A DNA stretch of 45,164 bases from Kyrpidia sp. (GTDB lineage Bacteria > Bacillota > Bacilli > Kyrpidiales > Kyrpidiaceae). Shown here in pieces: positions 1-8,161 of the stretch; within the stretch, counting starts at the first letter, position 1; each line of letters opens with the position of its first letter. The stretch covers positions 1 through 45,164 of the forward strand of contig JASBVV010000024.1 in NCBI GenBank assembly GCA_029960885.1, given 5' to 3'. Made by a program: the position numbers and the translations under genes. The notes under the pieces are model-generated. The model ran no database searches. It was not told where the DNA came from and was given only the letters and a program-made list of their open reading frames with translations.

Positions 1-113
1 CAGTCGCCCAGCCGCTCGTCGTCCAACGTCAAGAGGTGCTTCAACAATCGGCGGCCCGGCGACAAGAGGGCGCCATCCAGACCTGCTGTTACTCCGGCGC
101 CGGGACTCCCCAT
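1..113 (-). CDS. Possible N-terminus of an unknown protein, cut by the window edge
   Basis: An open frame starts at an ATG at 113 on the minus strand and runs off the window at base 1 (about 37 codons). The peptide becomes leucine- and charge-rich (LLKHLLTLDDERLGD), as expected of a real helical protein. No family can be named from so short a piece and no strong ribosome site precedes the ATG. It would be divergent from the CoA-binding gene. It could also be non-coding. Confidence 0.3.
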   Translation of the reverse strand, partial: MGSPGAGVTAGLDGALLSPGRRLLKHLLTLDDERLGD

Positions 114-171
114 CCGTCGCCGTTCGTGATACCATGAAACCGCAGGACGTCATCAAACAGGGGGTGTGCCC

Positions 172-597
172 ATGTTTACCAACCCCGGCGACGATCAGTT
201 GCGGGAGATTCTGCAGAGGGCCAGGACCATTGCCGTGGTCGGCTTGTCAGACAATCCGGAACGTTCCAGCCATTCGGTTTCGGCACAGATGCAAAAGCGC
301 GGGTACCGGATCATCCCGGTCAATCCCGCATTGGCCGAGGTCTTGGGCGAACGAGCCTATCCGTCTCTGTTGGACATCCCGGAGCCCGTGGACATCGTCA
401 ACGTGTTCCGGCGCAGTGATGCGCTCCCGGATGTGGTGCGGGAGGCCGTTCAACTCTCCGCGCCGGTGATCTGGGCACAGGAAGGCGTTTACAATGAGGA
501 AGCCGCGGACATCGCCGCCAAGCACGGGAAAATCATGATCATGGATCGATGCATCGCGGTGGCCCACAGCCTGCTCATCGGTGTCAAGCCGGCCTGA
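172..597 (+). CDS. CoA-binding domain protein (YccU/CoA_binding_2 family)
   Basis: A 141-residue single-domain Rossmann protein of the CoA_binding_2 family, cytosolic and of unknown physiological role. The nucleotide-binding start is visible as TIAVVGLSDNPERSSH near residues 22-37, followed by the family pattern GYRIIPVNP and, near the end, VIWAQEGVYNEEA and MDRCIAVAH. Length matches the family (about 140). A GTG at 166 is possible, but the purine-rich AGGGGG at 159-164 sits 7 bases before the ATG at 172 and would be part of the codons if GTG 166 were used, so 172 is preferred. It stands alone, convergent with the transporter operon to its right. Confidence 0.85.
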   Translation: MFTNPGDDQLREILQRARTIAVVGLSDNPERSSHSVSAQMQKRGYRIIPVNPALAEVLGERAYPSLLDIPEPVDIVNVFRRSDALPDVVREAVQLSAPVIWAQEGVYNEEAADIAAKHGKIMIMDRCIAVAHSLLIGVKPA

Positions 598-766
598 CCC
601 GCTCTCTAGAGCCGAGCGGCGGTTGCTGATCTCCCGGACAGCGAGCCGGACAGCCGGTCACGGAGTGCATCTTGAAAGGGAAAGATGCGGTCCAGAAGAA
701 AAAAGGGACGCCATGACAACGGGGATGGGTCCGGAAAGCAGAAAGCCCGCCCCGGAAACCGCCGCG

Positions 767-808
767 AAAAAGCACGGAGGGCCGCCGTCCCCCGCGGGGC
801 GGCGGCCC
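767..808 (-). terminator. GC-rich hairpin, probable terminator of the ABC importer operon
   Basis: GGGCCGCCG at 779-787 pairs perfectly with CGGCGGCCC at 800-808, and the loop itself contains the palindrome CCCCGCGGGG (790-799). Read on the minus strand, five T residues follow at 771-767, about seven bases after the stem. The offset makes it a weaker fit than a textbook terminator. The rest of 598-842 shows no convincing gene. Confidence 0.5.
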
Positions 809-842
809 ATCAAGCCGGGACGGGTCGGCCCGCCCGAACTCC

Positions 843-1715
843 TCATTCAAAATGATACCGGCGTTGCAGTTTCCCGCCGGCGTAAACAATGATCCCGTAG
901 AGGGCCACGGAGACCGCCACCAGAAGCGCAATGCTCGTCATCACCAGATCCATTTGAAACACCTGACCGCCGTAAAGAATCAGAAATCCCAGTCCCGCCT
1001 TGGAAGACAAAAACTCCCCCATGATGACGCCCACCAGGGTGAGGCCGATGTTCACCTTCATTGTGGCCACCACGTTGGGGACCGACGCCGGCACCACCAC
1101 CAGCCGCAGCATCTGCCACCGAGTCGCCCCAAGCGACTCCATCAGCCTGGATTTGTCCCGACCGGCCTCCCGAAACCCCGACTCCAGCATCAAGACGGTG
1201 ACGACAATGGAGATCGCCACAGCCATTCCATAAATGGAATTCCGGTCTCCCAGCCAAATATAAAAAATCGGCCCCAAAGCCACTTTGGGCAGGGCGTTGA
1301 GTACCACCATGTACGGCTCCAGCACCCGGGAGAGAAACGAAGACCACCAAAGCGCCACCGCCGCCAATCCCCCCACCCCCATGGAGACGGCAAAGCCGAT
1401 CACCGTCTCCTTCACCGTCACCCAGGTATGGTACCCGATCTGTCCCTGCCGGGCCAGCATCCGGAATGTCATCGCGATATGCGAAGGCATACTGGTCAAC
1501 ATGGGATCCACCCAGTGCATCCGGGCCGTCCCTTCCCAGGCGGCCAACACCAGAACAAGCAGAAGCCACTGTGCTCCCCGAATCCGCCGCAACCGGCCCC
1601 GCTGCCGGCGCAAAAACGCCGCGTGGGCCGGGCTCGGGACCTGCCGTGCCGCATCTTCCGCCTCCGCTTCCGCCCGCCGGCCTCGCACCCGCTCGACCCG
1701 GTCAAACCCGGACAT
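843..1715 (-). CDS. ABC transporter permease (SsuC/TauC-like)
   Basis: A 290-residue integral membrane permease with a BPD_transp_1 domain, the channel part of an NMT1/SsuA-type importer. After a charged N-terminal stretch of about 45 residues come about six hydrophobic segments. The cytoplasmic coupling loop lies around 180-220 (ESLGATRWQMLRLVVVPASVPN), matching the EAA motif family. The ATG at 1715 lies inside the last codons of the ATPase gene (14-base overlap), so the two are probably translationally coupled. The family covers sulfonate, taurine, nitrate, pyrimidine and riboflavin precursors; nothing here fixes the substrate. Confidence 0.88.
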   Translation of the reverse strand: MSGFDRVERVRGRRAEAEAEDAARQVPSPAHAAFLRRQRGRLRRIRGAQWLLLVLVLAAWEGTARMHWVDPMLTSMPSHIAMTFRMLARQGQIGYHTWVTVKETVIGFAVSMGVGGLAAVALWWSSFLSRVLEPYMVVLNALPKVALGPIFYIWLGDRNSIYGMAVAISIVVTVLMLESGFREAGRDKSRLMESLGATRWQMLRLVVVPASVPNVVATMKVNIGLTLVGVIMGEFLSSKAGLGFLILYGGQVFQMDLVMTSIALLVAVSVALYGIIVYAGGKLQRRYHFE

Positions 1716-2472
1716 GATCCTTCAACTCCTCCCACACCCGGTTAAAATACTGGGCGAACTCCGGCTCTCGTCGGGCGGCGGTGGGATCGAGCCTCCCGGC
1801 CGCATATCGGATCGGATAATCCGCGGTGATCGTCGCCGGCCGCCGGGACATCACCATCACCCGATCCGCCATGGTGATCGCCTCGGAAATGTCGTGGGTC
1901 ACCAAGACCACCGTCTTTCCTTGATCCCGGAGGATGCGGGCCACCTCGTCCCCGAGGCTCAGCCGAGTCTGATAATCCAAGGCTGAGAACGGCTCATCCA
2001 GCAACAAAATCTCGGGTTCCAAGACCAGGGTTCGGATCAGGGCCACCCGCTGCCGCATCCCGCCCGACAGCTGCCTCGGCGTGTGCCACGCGAACTCCGC
2101 CAGTCCGTACCGATCCAGAAGTTCCAGGGCGCGCCGCTCAGACCGCTTCCGGTCCAGTCCCCGCACTTCAGCCCCGATCAGCACATTGCGGAGTACATCC
2201 CGCCACTCGAACAGCGAATCGTGCTGCAACATGTACCCCACCCGCCGGGAGGGACCCCGGAGAGGCTCCCCGAACAGGCGCACCTCACCCCGGGTCGGCT
2301 GAATCATGCCGGCAATCAGCGACAAAAGCGTGCTTTTTCCGCAACCGCTCGGTCCCACAAGGCTGACGAACTCCCCGGCCTCCACCCGGAGATTCACGTC
2401 GCGCAGAGCCTCGGTCTCCTCTTTCATCGTGAAATACCGGTGCGATACGCCGCACACCTCGATCTGCGCCAT
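1702..2472 (-). CDS. ABC transporter ATPase (SsuB/TauB-like)
   Basis: The 256-residue ATP-hydrolysing subunit of the importer. All motifs are present in order: Walker A GPSGCGKST (about residue 40), Q-loop MLQHDSLF, signature LSGGMRQR, Walker B ILLLDEPFSALD and switch histidine LVTHD. The sequence is closest in style to the nitrate/sulfonate/taurine group. A GTG at 2478 is in frame, but the ribosome site GGAGGGG lies directly against it, whereas the ATG at 2472 has a spacing of about 5, so 2472 is chosen. It lies 75 bases downstream of the binding-protein gene and overlaps the permease gene. Confidence 0.9.
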   Translation of the reverse strand: MAQIEVCGVSHRYFTMKEETEALRDVNLRVEAGEFVSLVGPSGCGKSTLLSLIAGMIQPTRGEVRLFGEPLRGPSRRVGYMLQHDSLFEWRDVLRNVLIGAEVRGLDRKRSERRALELLDRYGLAEFAWHTPRQLSGGMRQRVALIRTLVLEPEILLLDEPFSALDYQTRLSLGDEVARILRDQGKTVVLVTHDISEAITMADRVMVMSRRPATITADYPIRYAAGRLDPTAARREPEFAQYFNRVWEELKDHVRV

Positions 2473-2547
2473 CGGCACCCCTCCTCCCGGCCGCTCATCT
2501 TTCTGACTTCACCCGCGCCACAGGCTCCTCCGGCCCTGCAGCCTCCC

Positions 2548-3633
2548 TCACCGGCCGGCGGCCGCTTTTTCGGCAAAATCGGGAGTCACCACCGCATCAT
2601 AGGGCACCTTCTGGTCCGGCTTGATCGTCCCTGCCTCCACCAGGACATTTTGCAGGATCGCAAACTGCTCCGGGGTCAGGACCGGATTGTCCGGCCAGGT
2701 GTGCTGCTTTTCATACCGTTCCACCGATTTGGCGATCAGGTCCTTGGGCGTGCCTTCAAAGTAAGGCGCAATCACATCGGCCACTTCGGCGGGGCTGTGG
2801 CTCTCGATCCACCTCGTCGCCTTGTGGACCGCCATACACCATTTTTGGATCACATCCGGGTGGGCGCGGATGTAGGAATCCGTCGCCTCGTAGGCCGTTT
2901 CCGGATACGCTCCGCCCGCCTCGCCCAGGGAGACCGCCACTCGCCCGGCGCCTTGCTGTTCCAACATCGACGCCAGAGGTTCGTACACCTGAACGTAATC
3001 CCCCTGACCGCTCCGGAACGCCCCGACCATCGCCTGGGGCGCGATGTTCGTCAGCACTCTGGATTCCTTGACCCCTTGCCGTCCAAGCACATGGTTCAAC
3101 ATCATCTGGGGTGAGCTGCCCGGGCGCCAACTGATAATCGTCTTGCCGTTCACATCCTGCCACCGGAACGGCACAGAGGACGGCCGCCCCACCAAGAACG
3201 ACCCATCCACCCCGGTCAATTGGTAAAACACCTTGATGTGCTTGTCACCGTGTTGATTGAAAATATACATCGACGTCTCGGGACCGATCAGGGAAATGTC
3301 GGCGGTGCCCGCCAAAAGCGCCGCCGCCCCTTTATCCGATCCCTGGGCGGTGACCATATCCACCTTCAGACCCTGTTCATCGAAAAATCCCTTGTCCAGC
3401 GCCACGTAGTGCGGCGCGTAAAAGATGGAGCGGATGACCTCGGCGAAACGAATGGTCTGGGCCTGACCCGCCGCCGGCGCTTCCCCGGTTCCGGATACAG
3501 CACCGGGTCCGGAGCCAACCGGCGATCCTCCGGCCGGTCCGCCCGCGCTCCCGCACCCGGCCGCCAAAGCCGCCAGAGCCGTGGCCGCCAGCACGGCCCA
3601 CCATCCGGATTGTCGCACCTTGTGTTTTTTCAC
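2548..3633 (-). CDS. ABC transporter substrate-binding lipoprotein (NMT1/SsuA family)
   Basis: An extracellular, membrane-anchored solute receptor. The N-terminus is a lipoprotein signal: KK-rich start, a hydrophobic run, then lipobox LAAGC followed by a Gly/Ser/Pro/Ala-rich linker. The mature part has the NMT1-like pattern (RFAEVIRSIFYAPHYVALDKGFF, then LLAGTADISLIGPE). The GTG at 3633 is chosen because GGGAGGA lies 7 bases upstream; an ATG eight codons earlier (3657) has no such site. It is the first gene of a binding protein-ATPase-permease operon. Substrate unknown; thiamine precursors, sulfonates and related compounds are all possible, and I found no TPP, SAM or cobalamin riboswitch in the 200 bases upstream. 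Confidence 0.85.
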   Translation of the reverse strand: MKKHKVRQSGWWAVLAATALAALAAGCGSAGGPAGGSPVGSGPGAVSGTGEAPAAGQAQTIRFAEVIRSIFYAPHYVALDKGFFDEQGLKVDMVTAQGSDKGAAALLAGTADISLIGPETSMYIFNQHGDKHIKVFYQLTGVDGSFLVGRPSSVPFRWQDVNGKTIISWRPGSSPQMMLNHVLGRQGVKESRVLTNIAPQAMVGAFRSGQGDYVQVYEPLASMLEQQGAGRVAVSLGEAGGAYPETAYEATDSYIRAHPDVIQKWCMAVHKATRWIESHSPAEVADVIAPYFEGTPKDLIAKSVERYEKQHTWPDNPVLTPEQFAILQNVLVEAGTIKPDQKVPYDAVVTPDFAEKAAAGR

Positions 3634-3832
3634 CCTCGATCCTCCCTTCCTCTCCATCGGTATGCATCACGGGCCCATTTTGATCGAATACCGTGCAAGA
3701 CGGAGGAACAGTGGAACCGATACCGCCGGTTGAAAGAGGGGGAACGGGCTCTTCCGAAAGACTGGAGTCCTCCGGATGCCGAGGGGAGAACAAAGAAAAA
3801 GAAGAGATCTAGCCAACGCATTGGGCGCAAAA

Positions 3833-4408
3833 CTACCCGGCCGGGGCGCCCAATGCGGGAAGAAACGGCGGGTGTACTAATACAGTATGCGAGATCGGCC
3901 CTGGGAATGTTCCGGGGTCGAGGGGGATAAAGAGAACTTTTGTTTGCAAGTACTCCACCAGCATCGCCACGCGCCAGGGAATGATCATGCCGTACGCCAA
4001 CAGGAAGAACACCGCACCGGTTTGAGGAAGTGTGATATATTGTTCTAGGTAGCTGTGCAGAAGCAAGCGCACCGCCAGAAGGCCGAGCAGGATGAACACG
4101 AATGCCTTGGAACGTTTCAAATAAATTTTGCCGTCTATGACATGAAATTCGGAGGTCCGAATCAAGGGATAGGACAAAAACACCGCACCCGCCAGGAAAG
4201 CGAGAAGTCCCCACCACACCGGAATGCGCATAACCGGGACCAAAAACATGACAAAACCGGTGGTCATGCCGATCGGCGGCATGATGATCTTCTTGATCGA
4301 CGTGGGCCGCTCCGCCGCTTTCAGGCGGATGGCGATCACCATGAGCGCCATCAGCACGGCCCCGAGCGTCGCTGTGGTCTGAACGTTAAACAATGCGGAG
4401 TGACCCAT
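3833..4408 (-). CDS. ccdC: CcdC-like membrane protein
   Basis: A 191-residue membrane protein of the CcdC family, named from the Bacillus cytochrome c maturation locus; its exact role is not established. Five or so hydrophobic segments are visible, with family-typical features RPTSIKKIIMPPIGMTTGF near the N-terminus, SEFHVIDGKIYLKRSKAF in the middle and GMIIPWRVAMLVEY near the end. Start 4408 is preferred over the ATG at 4423 because GGGAGGG sits 6 bases before it. The C-terminal 20-25 residues after VEYLQTKVLF extend beyond what I expect for the family. A TATACT -10-like element lies upstream near 4440. Single-gene unit. Confidence 0.8.
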   Translation of the reverse strand: MGHSALFNVQTTATLGAVLMALMVIAIRLKAAERPTSIKKIIMPPIGMTTGFVMFLVPVMRIPVWWGLLAFLAGAVFLSYPLIRTSEFHVIDGKIYLKRSKAFVFILLGLLAVRLLLHSYLEQYITLPQTGAVFFLLAYGMIIPWRVAMLVEYLQTKVLFIPLDPGTFPGPISHTVLVHPPFLPALGAPAG

Positions 4409-4576
4409 GAACAACCCTCCCATCGAGGACCCATGGAATCAGTATAGCACAAATCCCCCGGACGTGTTTCCTCCCAGGGTGGAAGGGAAGCTGTCTCGGC
4501 AGGTGTGTCGGGGCAAAGATGGCAAGGAAGGACAAGGGATGATGCAAGCAGGTCTTTTGAACCAGGTCACGATCCG

Positions 4577-4847
4577 ATGGGACAAGAACCGGTCGACGAG
4601 CGGGTTGTCGTACTGACCGATGAAGAGGAGCATGAGGAGGCCTTTCGGCTCGCCGACATCCTTGAGGTGACCGGAAGAACCTACGCGATTCTGTTGCCCG
4701 TCGAAAACCGCATCGACTCGGAAGGGGTGATTTTTCGCTTGGACGAAAGCGAGGACGGTGACCTGGTCGTTTTCGCCGGTGGAGGATGATACCGAATGGC
4801 AGGAGGTGGAGGAGGCGTACAACCGCTCGCTTTTCGAAGACGATTGA
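4577..4847 (+). pseudogene. DUF1292 (YrzB-like) small acidic protein, apparent frameshift
   Basis: A small acidic cytosolic protein of the DUF1292 family, function unknown. From the ATG at 4577 the frame reads MGQEPVDERVVVLTDEEE and on to DGDLVVF, then stops at 4787-4789. The typical DUF1292 ending (PVEDDTEWQEVEEAYNR then SLFEDD) is encoded in the +1 frame from 4776 to the TGA at 4845-4847. One extra base, or two missing, around 4775 restores a full-length family member. A longer GTG start at 4505 is possible but poorly supported. A true frameshift mutation, programmed slippage at the local TTTTC, or a sequence error could explain it. Confidence 0.65.
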
Positions 4848-4857
4848 GGCGGCGCGA

Positions 4858-5091
4858 TCATGTCGCCGATAAATCCCGACGCCTTTGCCGAATCACGGTC
4901 TTGGCCATCAAATACTCTTCCCTGTCGATCAAGCGTTCTTCCCAAAGATCCTCCAATTCCAATTCCATAAGGACGAGATCGTCGAGGGGCGAGCCGGCGT
5001 AAATCAGAATCCCATAACGGCGCAGCAACGCTTTCACGTCGGCCACCGTTCGAATCTGAGGCACTCCTCCGGGTGTCTCATCCCTTTGCAC
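4858..5091 (-). CDS. yqgQ: YqgQ family small protein (DUF910)
   Basis: A 77-residue cytosolic protein matching the YqgQ family: TVADVKALLRRYGILIY, then DDLVLMELELEDLWEERLI, then EYLMAKTVIRQ. Function is unknown; Bacillus YqgQ is a small three-helix protein. It begins four bases after the stop codon of the RluA-type synthase gene, so the two are almost certainly co-transcribed. Its end faces the DUF1292 gene with about 10 bases between stop codons. Confidence 0.85.
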   Translation of the reverse strand: MQRDETPGGVPQIRTVADVKALLRRYGILIYAGSPLDDLVLMELELEDLWEERLIDREEYLMAKTVIRQRRRDLSAT

Positions 5092-5095
5092 GGAT

Positions 5096-6076
5096 TCATT
5101 CCCCCGATCCGCGTGAAGCCAAGCGTTTCCACAAGTGCGCCATGTCCGGAAACCAGGGAGATTGCACCTCCACGCAAACCCCGGTCCTGGGATGACAAAA
5201 CTTCAACCGCCCCGCGTGAAGGGCCTGTCGACCAATCCACGGTGACGGCGCACCGTAAAGGGAGTCGCCGACCACCGGGTGACCGATCTCCGCCAGATGA
5301 AGACGAATTTGATGGGTCCTCCCCGTCTCCAGACGCACCCGCAACAGCGTGGCGCCGGGTGCCCGCCCGATGACGTCAAACCGGGTTCCGGCCCTGCGGC
5401 CCTGCGGGTCGATCCGGCGCCGGTTGGGATGGGCGGGATCCCGGCCGATCGGCAAATCGATCCATCCCCGATCCGCCGGCACGGTGCCGCACACCACAGC
5501 GTGGTACTCCCGCCGCAACATCCGCCCCGGTTCGGTCCCGTCGCCTTCGCGAGTTTGCAGGTCGACCGATAACCGTTGGTGAGCAAACTGATTTTTCGCA
5601 ATGAGCACCAGGCCGCTGGTGTCTCGGTCCAAGCGGTGGAGCGGACGAAACGGCCGGATGCTGCCCTGACGGCGCCAGGCGTACACCACCCCGTTGGCCA
5701 GTGTGCCGCTGTGGGCCCCTTTGGTGGGATGCACGAGCATACCCGGCGGCTTGTTCACCACCAGCACATCCTCGTCCTCATACACGGTCTCAAAAGGAAT
5801 GGGTTCGGGGACCACGTCGTCGGAAGGAACCTCGGGCCAGCACAGTTCCACCACATCCCCGGCCGACACCCGTTCGGAAAGATAGGCGGGCAGTCCGTTT
5901 TTTCGAACGCCCCGGTGGCTCACCGCCAGGCGGATCAACCGGCGGGAGACTCTCAGGCGCTGCTGCAAAATCTCCCTCACCATTCGCCCGGCATCCGGCT
6001 CTCTCACGTTCCACCGCACCACGAGCTCATTGCACCCTTGCCCGCAATTTCTTCCAGCAAGATCGTTTCCCATCAT
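5096..6076 (-). CDS. RluA-family RNA pseudouridine synthase with S4 domain
   Basis: A 326-residue enzyme predicted to convert specific uridines in rRNA to pseudouridine. An N-terminal S4-like RNA-binding region (about residues 35-85: LQQRLRVSRRLIRLAVSHRGV) precedes the catalytic domain. The active-site motif HRLDRDTSGL carries the catalytic aspartate (about residue 149), and RTHQIRLHLAEIGHPVVGDSLYG is the second conserved block. Position specificity (RluC/D-like or YlyB/YjbO-like) cannot be told. The start among two consecutive ATGs is uncertain. It forms a two-gene unit with yqgQ. Confidence 0.9.
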   Translation of the reverse strand: MMGNDLAGRNCGQGCNELVVRWNVREPDAGRMVREILQQRLRVSRRLIRLAVSHRGVRKNGLPAYLSERVSAGDVVELCWPEVPSDDVVPEPIPFETVYEDEDVLVVNKPPGMLVHPTKGAHSGTLANGVVYAWRRQGSIRPFRPLHRLDRDTSGLVLIAKNQFAHQRLSVDLQTREGDGTEPGRMLRREYHAVVCGTVPADRGWIDLPIGRDPAHPNRRRIDPQGRRAGTRFDVIGRAPGATLLRVRLETGRTHQIRLHLAEIGHPVVGDSLYGAPSPWIGRQALHAGRLKFCHPRTGVCVEVQSPWFPDMAHLWKRLASRGSGE

Positions 6077-6280
6077 CGATCCCGTCCCCGCACTTTTTCC
6101 GTCCCGGTTTTGAGCCAGTCAGCCCGCTCCCAAAGCCTTCGCCGCAACTCCGGCCGCCCGGACGGCGGGCAAAAAAGCCGCCCGCACAACCCGTTGCTTC
6201 CCCCCGAACGGCTGGCAAGATTTGTGGAGTATACCGGCCGCCTCGGGGGACACGCTAACGGCAAAGGGAGGGAATGGATC

Positions 6281-6466
6281 ATGCCCGGGGTCAAATGTCT
6301 CGTGGAAGAATGCATGTACAACGATCACCGCGGCCGCTGCACCGCGGAGGAGATCACCATTGCCACCGACGGCAACCCCATTGCCGGCACCGTCAAGGGC
6401 ACTATGTGCTCCACCTTTGATTTTGACCATCACACCAATCAGTATGGGGACAACGTGAGCGATTGA
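6281..6466 (+). CDS. DUF1540 small cysteine-containing protein
   Basis: A 61-residue protein with conserved cysteines (KCLVEECMYN, GRCTAEE, GTMCSTFD) typical of DUF1540, a family of short Firmicute proteins with one or two Cys clusters that probably bind a metal; function unknown. A strong ribosome site AAGGGAGGG (6264-6272) lies 8 bases before the ATG. A classic terminator follows 25 bases after the stop. It is a monocistronic gene between two minus-strand operons. Confidence 0.85.
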   Translation: MPGVKCLVEECMYNDHRGRCTAEEITIATDGNPIAGTVKGTMCSTFDFDHHTNQYGDNVSD

Positions 6467-6491
6467 GTCCGGTTAGGATGATCGGCCATCC

Positions 6492-6517
6492 GGCTGCCTC
6501 AGAGGCAGCCTTTTTTT
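6492..6517 (+). terminator. Rho-independent terminator after the DUF1540 gene
   Basis: GGCTGCCT (6492-6499) pairs with AGGCAGCC (6503-6510) around a 3-base loop and is followed directly by seven T residues (6511-6517). It serves the plus-strand DUF1540 gene and lies just beyond the argD stop. Confidence 0.92.
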
Positions 6518-6554
6518 GCCATTGATTCCGGATTGCGGGCCCCGTTCCTCTCTT

Positions 6555-7763
6555 TCACGGGCCGCCGAAAACCTGATTGAAGGCGGCAGCCAATCGCGCC
6601 ACCGCATCGTCGATTTCCCGCTCTTCGACGATCAGGGCCGGAAGCAGGCGGATCGTGTTCCCTCCCGCCAAGGTGACCAACAGGCCCTTTTCGAGGCAAG
6701 CCTCCGCGACCGGGGCGGCGGACTGATCCAGCACCAAGCCCAACATCAATCCCAGGCCGCGAATGCCCCGCACTCGGGGGTGTTGACCCAGGGATTCGCT
6801 CAGCCGGCTGCGCAGGTACTCGCCCCGCCGGGCGGCCTTCTCCCACAGCCGCTCTTTTTCCACTACTTGGACGGTGGCCAGGGCCGCGCGCATGGCCAAA
6901 GGATTGCCTCCAAAGGTGGACCCGTGGGTGCCCGGACCAAACGCCTCGGCCACCGCCCGCTTGGCCAGCACCGCCCCCACCGGCACCCCGTTGGCCAACC
7001 CCTTGGCCAAGGTGCAGATGTCCGGTTCCACCCGGTACTGCTCATAAGCGAAAAATGTCCCCGTCCGCCCCATGCCGGTCTGCACTTCGTCGATGATAAG
7101 GAGAATCCCGCGCCGGTCGCAAAGGTCCCGGACCTTCCGGACATACTCCCGCTGAAGGGGAATCACCCCGGCTTCCCCTTGCACCATCTCCATCATCACG
7201 GCGCACACCGTGCCGTCCAAGGCCGTCTCCAACGCCTCGAGATCTCCCGCGGGGACGTGGCGCACTCCGCCGAGAAGCGGCCCGAAGCCCTCCTGATACC
7301 TGGGCTGGGCCGTGGCCGTGAGCGCCCCCAAGGTCCGGCCGTGAAAGGAATGTTCCAAGGTCACCACCGTGGACCGTCCGGGAGCCCCGTTGTGATACGC
7401 CCATCGCCGGGCCAATTTGATCGCCGCTTCGTTGGCTTCGGCCCCGCTGTTGCAGAAAAACGCCTGATCCAGCGCGGAGTGCCCCGCGAGCCAATTGGCC
7501 AGTTCCACCTGTTGAGGGATGTAATACAGGTTTGAACAATGCAGCAGAGTCCGGGCCTGATCGGCGATGGCCTCGGCCACGGCCGGATGGCTGTGACCCA
7601 GAACCGTCACTGCAATTCCTCCTGCAAAATCGAGGTACCTGCGCCCATCGGCATCCCACAGCCAAACCCCTTCTCCGCGCACCATGGCCACCGGCCACCG
7701 GCCGTACGTCTTCATCAGGGCGGCAGACCGCGCCACAACCTCCCCGTTTGTCAACTCCATCAT
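6555..7763 (-). CDS. argD: Acetylornithine aminotransferase
   Basis: A PLP enzyme converting N-acetylglutamate semialdehyde and glutamate to N-acetylornithine and 2-oxoglutarate (402 residues). Class-III aminotransferase blocks are clear: YLDFAGGIAVTVLGHSHP, FCNSGAEANEAAIKLAR, LIIDEVQTGMGRTG, then LAKGLANGVPVGA with the PLP lysine, and GTHGSTFGGNPLA. The ATG at 7763 is chosen because it overlaps the TGA of the upstream gene as ATGA and has GGGAGG plus AAGGAG just before it; the next ATG at 7760 is an alternative. It is the last gene of the arginine operon. Confidence 0.92.
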   Translation of the reverse strand: MMELTNGEVVARSAALMKTYGRWPVAMVRGEGVWLWDADGRRYLDFAGGIAVTVLGHSHPAVAEAIADQARTLLHCSNLYYIPQQVELANWLAGHSALDQAFFCNSGAEANEAAIKLARRWAYHNGAPGRSTVVTLEHSFHGRTLGALTATAQPRYQEGFGPLLGGVRHVPAGDLEALETALDGTVCAVMMEMVQGEAGVIPLQREYVRKVRDLCDRRGILLIIDEVQTGMGRTGTFFAYEQYRVEPDICTLAKGLANGVPVGAVLAKRAVAEAFGPGTHGSTFGGNPLAMRAALATVQVVEKERLWEKAARRGEYLRSRLSESLGQHPRVRGIRGLGLMLGLVLDQSAAPVAEACLEKGLLVTLAGGNTIRLLPALIVEEREIDDAVARLAAAFNQVFGGP

Positions 7764-8161
7764 TCTCCTTCCGCCTCCCGGCCGACATGCGGGCCCGCCC
7801 ATTCTTTTTCATCCTTCAGTTTGCGTGAATACCACAGGAATACGGGCAAGGGGATGACGATCCACCCCACGCTCTTGATGAGTCCGTTCAAACCGCGCCG
7901 GCGGGTTTCTTGAATCTGATCGGCCACCATCCGTTCGTAGTCCGCCCGAAGCGTCGCCTCATCCGGAGCGGACACAGGCGCCTCGCCAGGCTGGGTTTTG
8001 ATCGCCTGTTGAATCCGCATTTCACGATAGGATGCAAAATCCTGATAATATCCATTCGGAACGATAATGTCGCTGAGCGACATGAAGATGCCCACACAGC
8101 CGCCGATGGACATCATCAGTGTGGCAAACAGCACGAGGTACAAATAAATTTTCCGGATCAC
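7760..8161 (-). CDS. Small two-TM membrane protein inside the arginine operon
   Basis: A 133-residue protein of unrecognised family. It has a hydrophobic segment near residues 5-28, a charged extracellular or periplasm-facing middle of about 70 residues (rich in E, R, Q), and a second hydrophobic segment near 97-112 (SVGWIVIPLPVFLWYS), followed by a charged tail. Its GTG start overlaps the argB stop as GTGA and its stop overlaps the argD start as ATGA, so it is tightly embedded between argB and argD. That implies co-translation with the pathway but not a known role. No catalytic motifs are visible. Confidence 0.75.
   Translation of the reverse strand: MIRKIYLYLVLFATLMMSIGGCVGIFMSLSDIIVPNGYYQDFASYREMRIQQAIKTQPGEAPVSAPDEATLRADYERMVADQIQETRRRGLNGLIKSVGWIVIPLPVFLWYSRKLKDEKEWAGPHVGREAEGE

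Noticed and set aside
713-892. Plus-strand frame of about 60 codons with an AAGGG before its ATG
   Set aside because: Low-complexity Pro/Arg/Gly/Lys composition, runs into the antisense of the permease gene and crosses the likely terminator hairpin; no family features.
3634-3832. Possible TPP, SAM or cobalamin riboswitch before the NMT1-type lipoprotein gene
   Set aside because: None of the conserved cores of these classes is readable on the minus strand.
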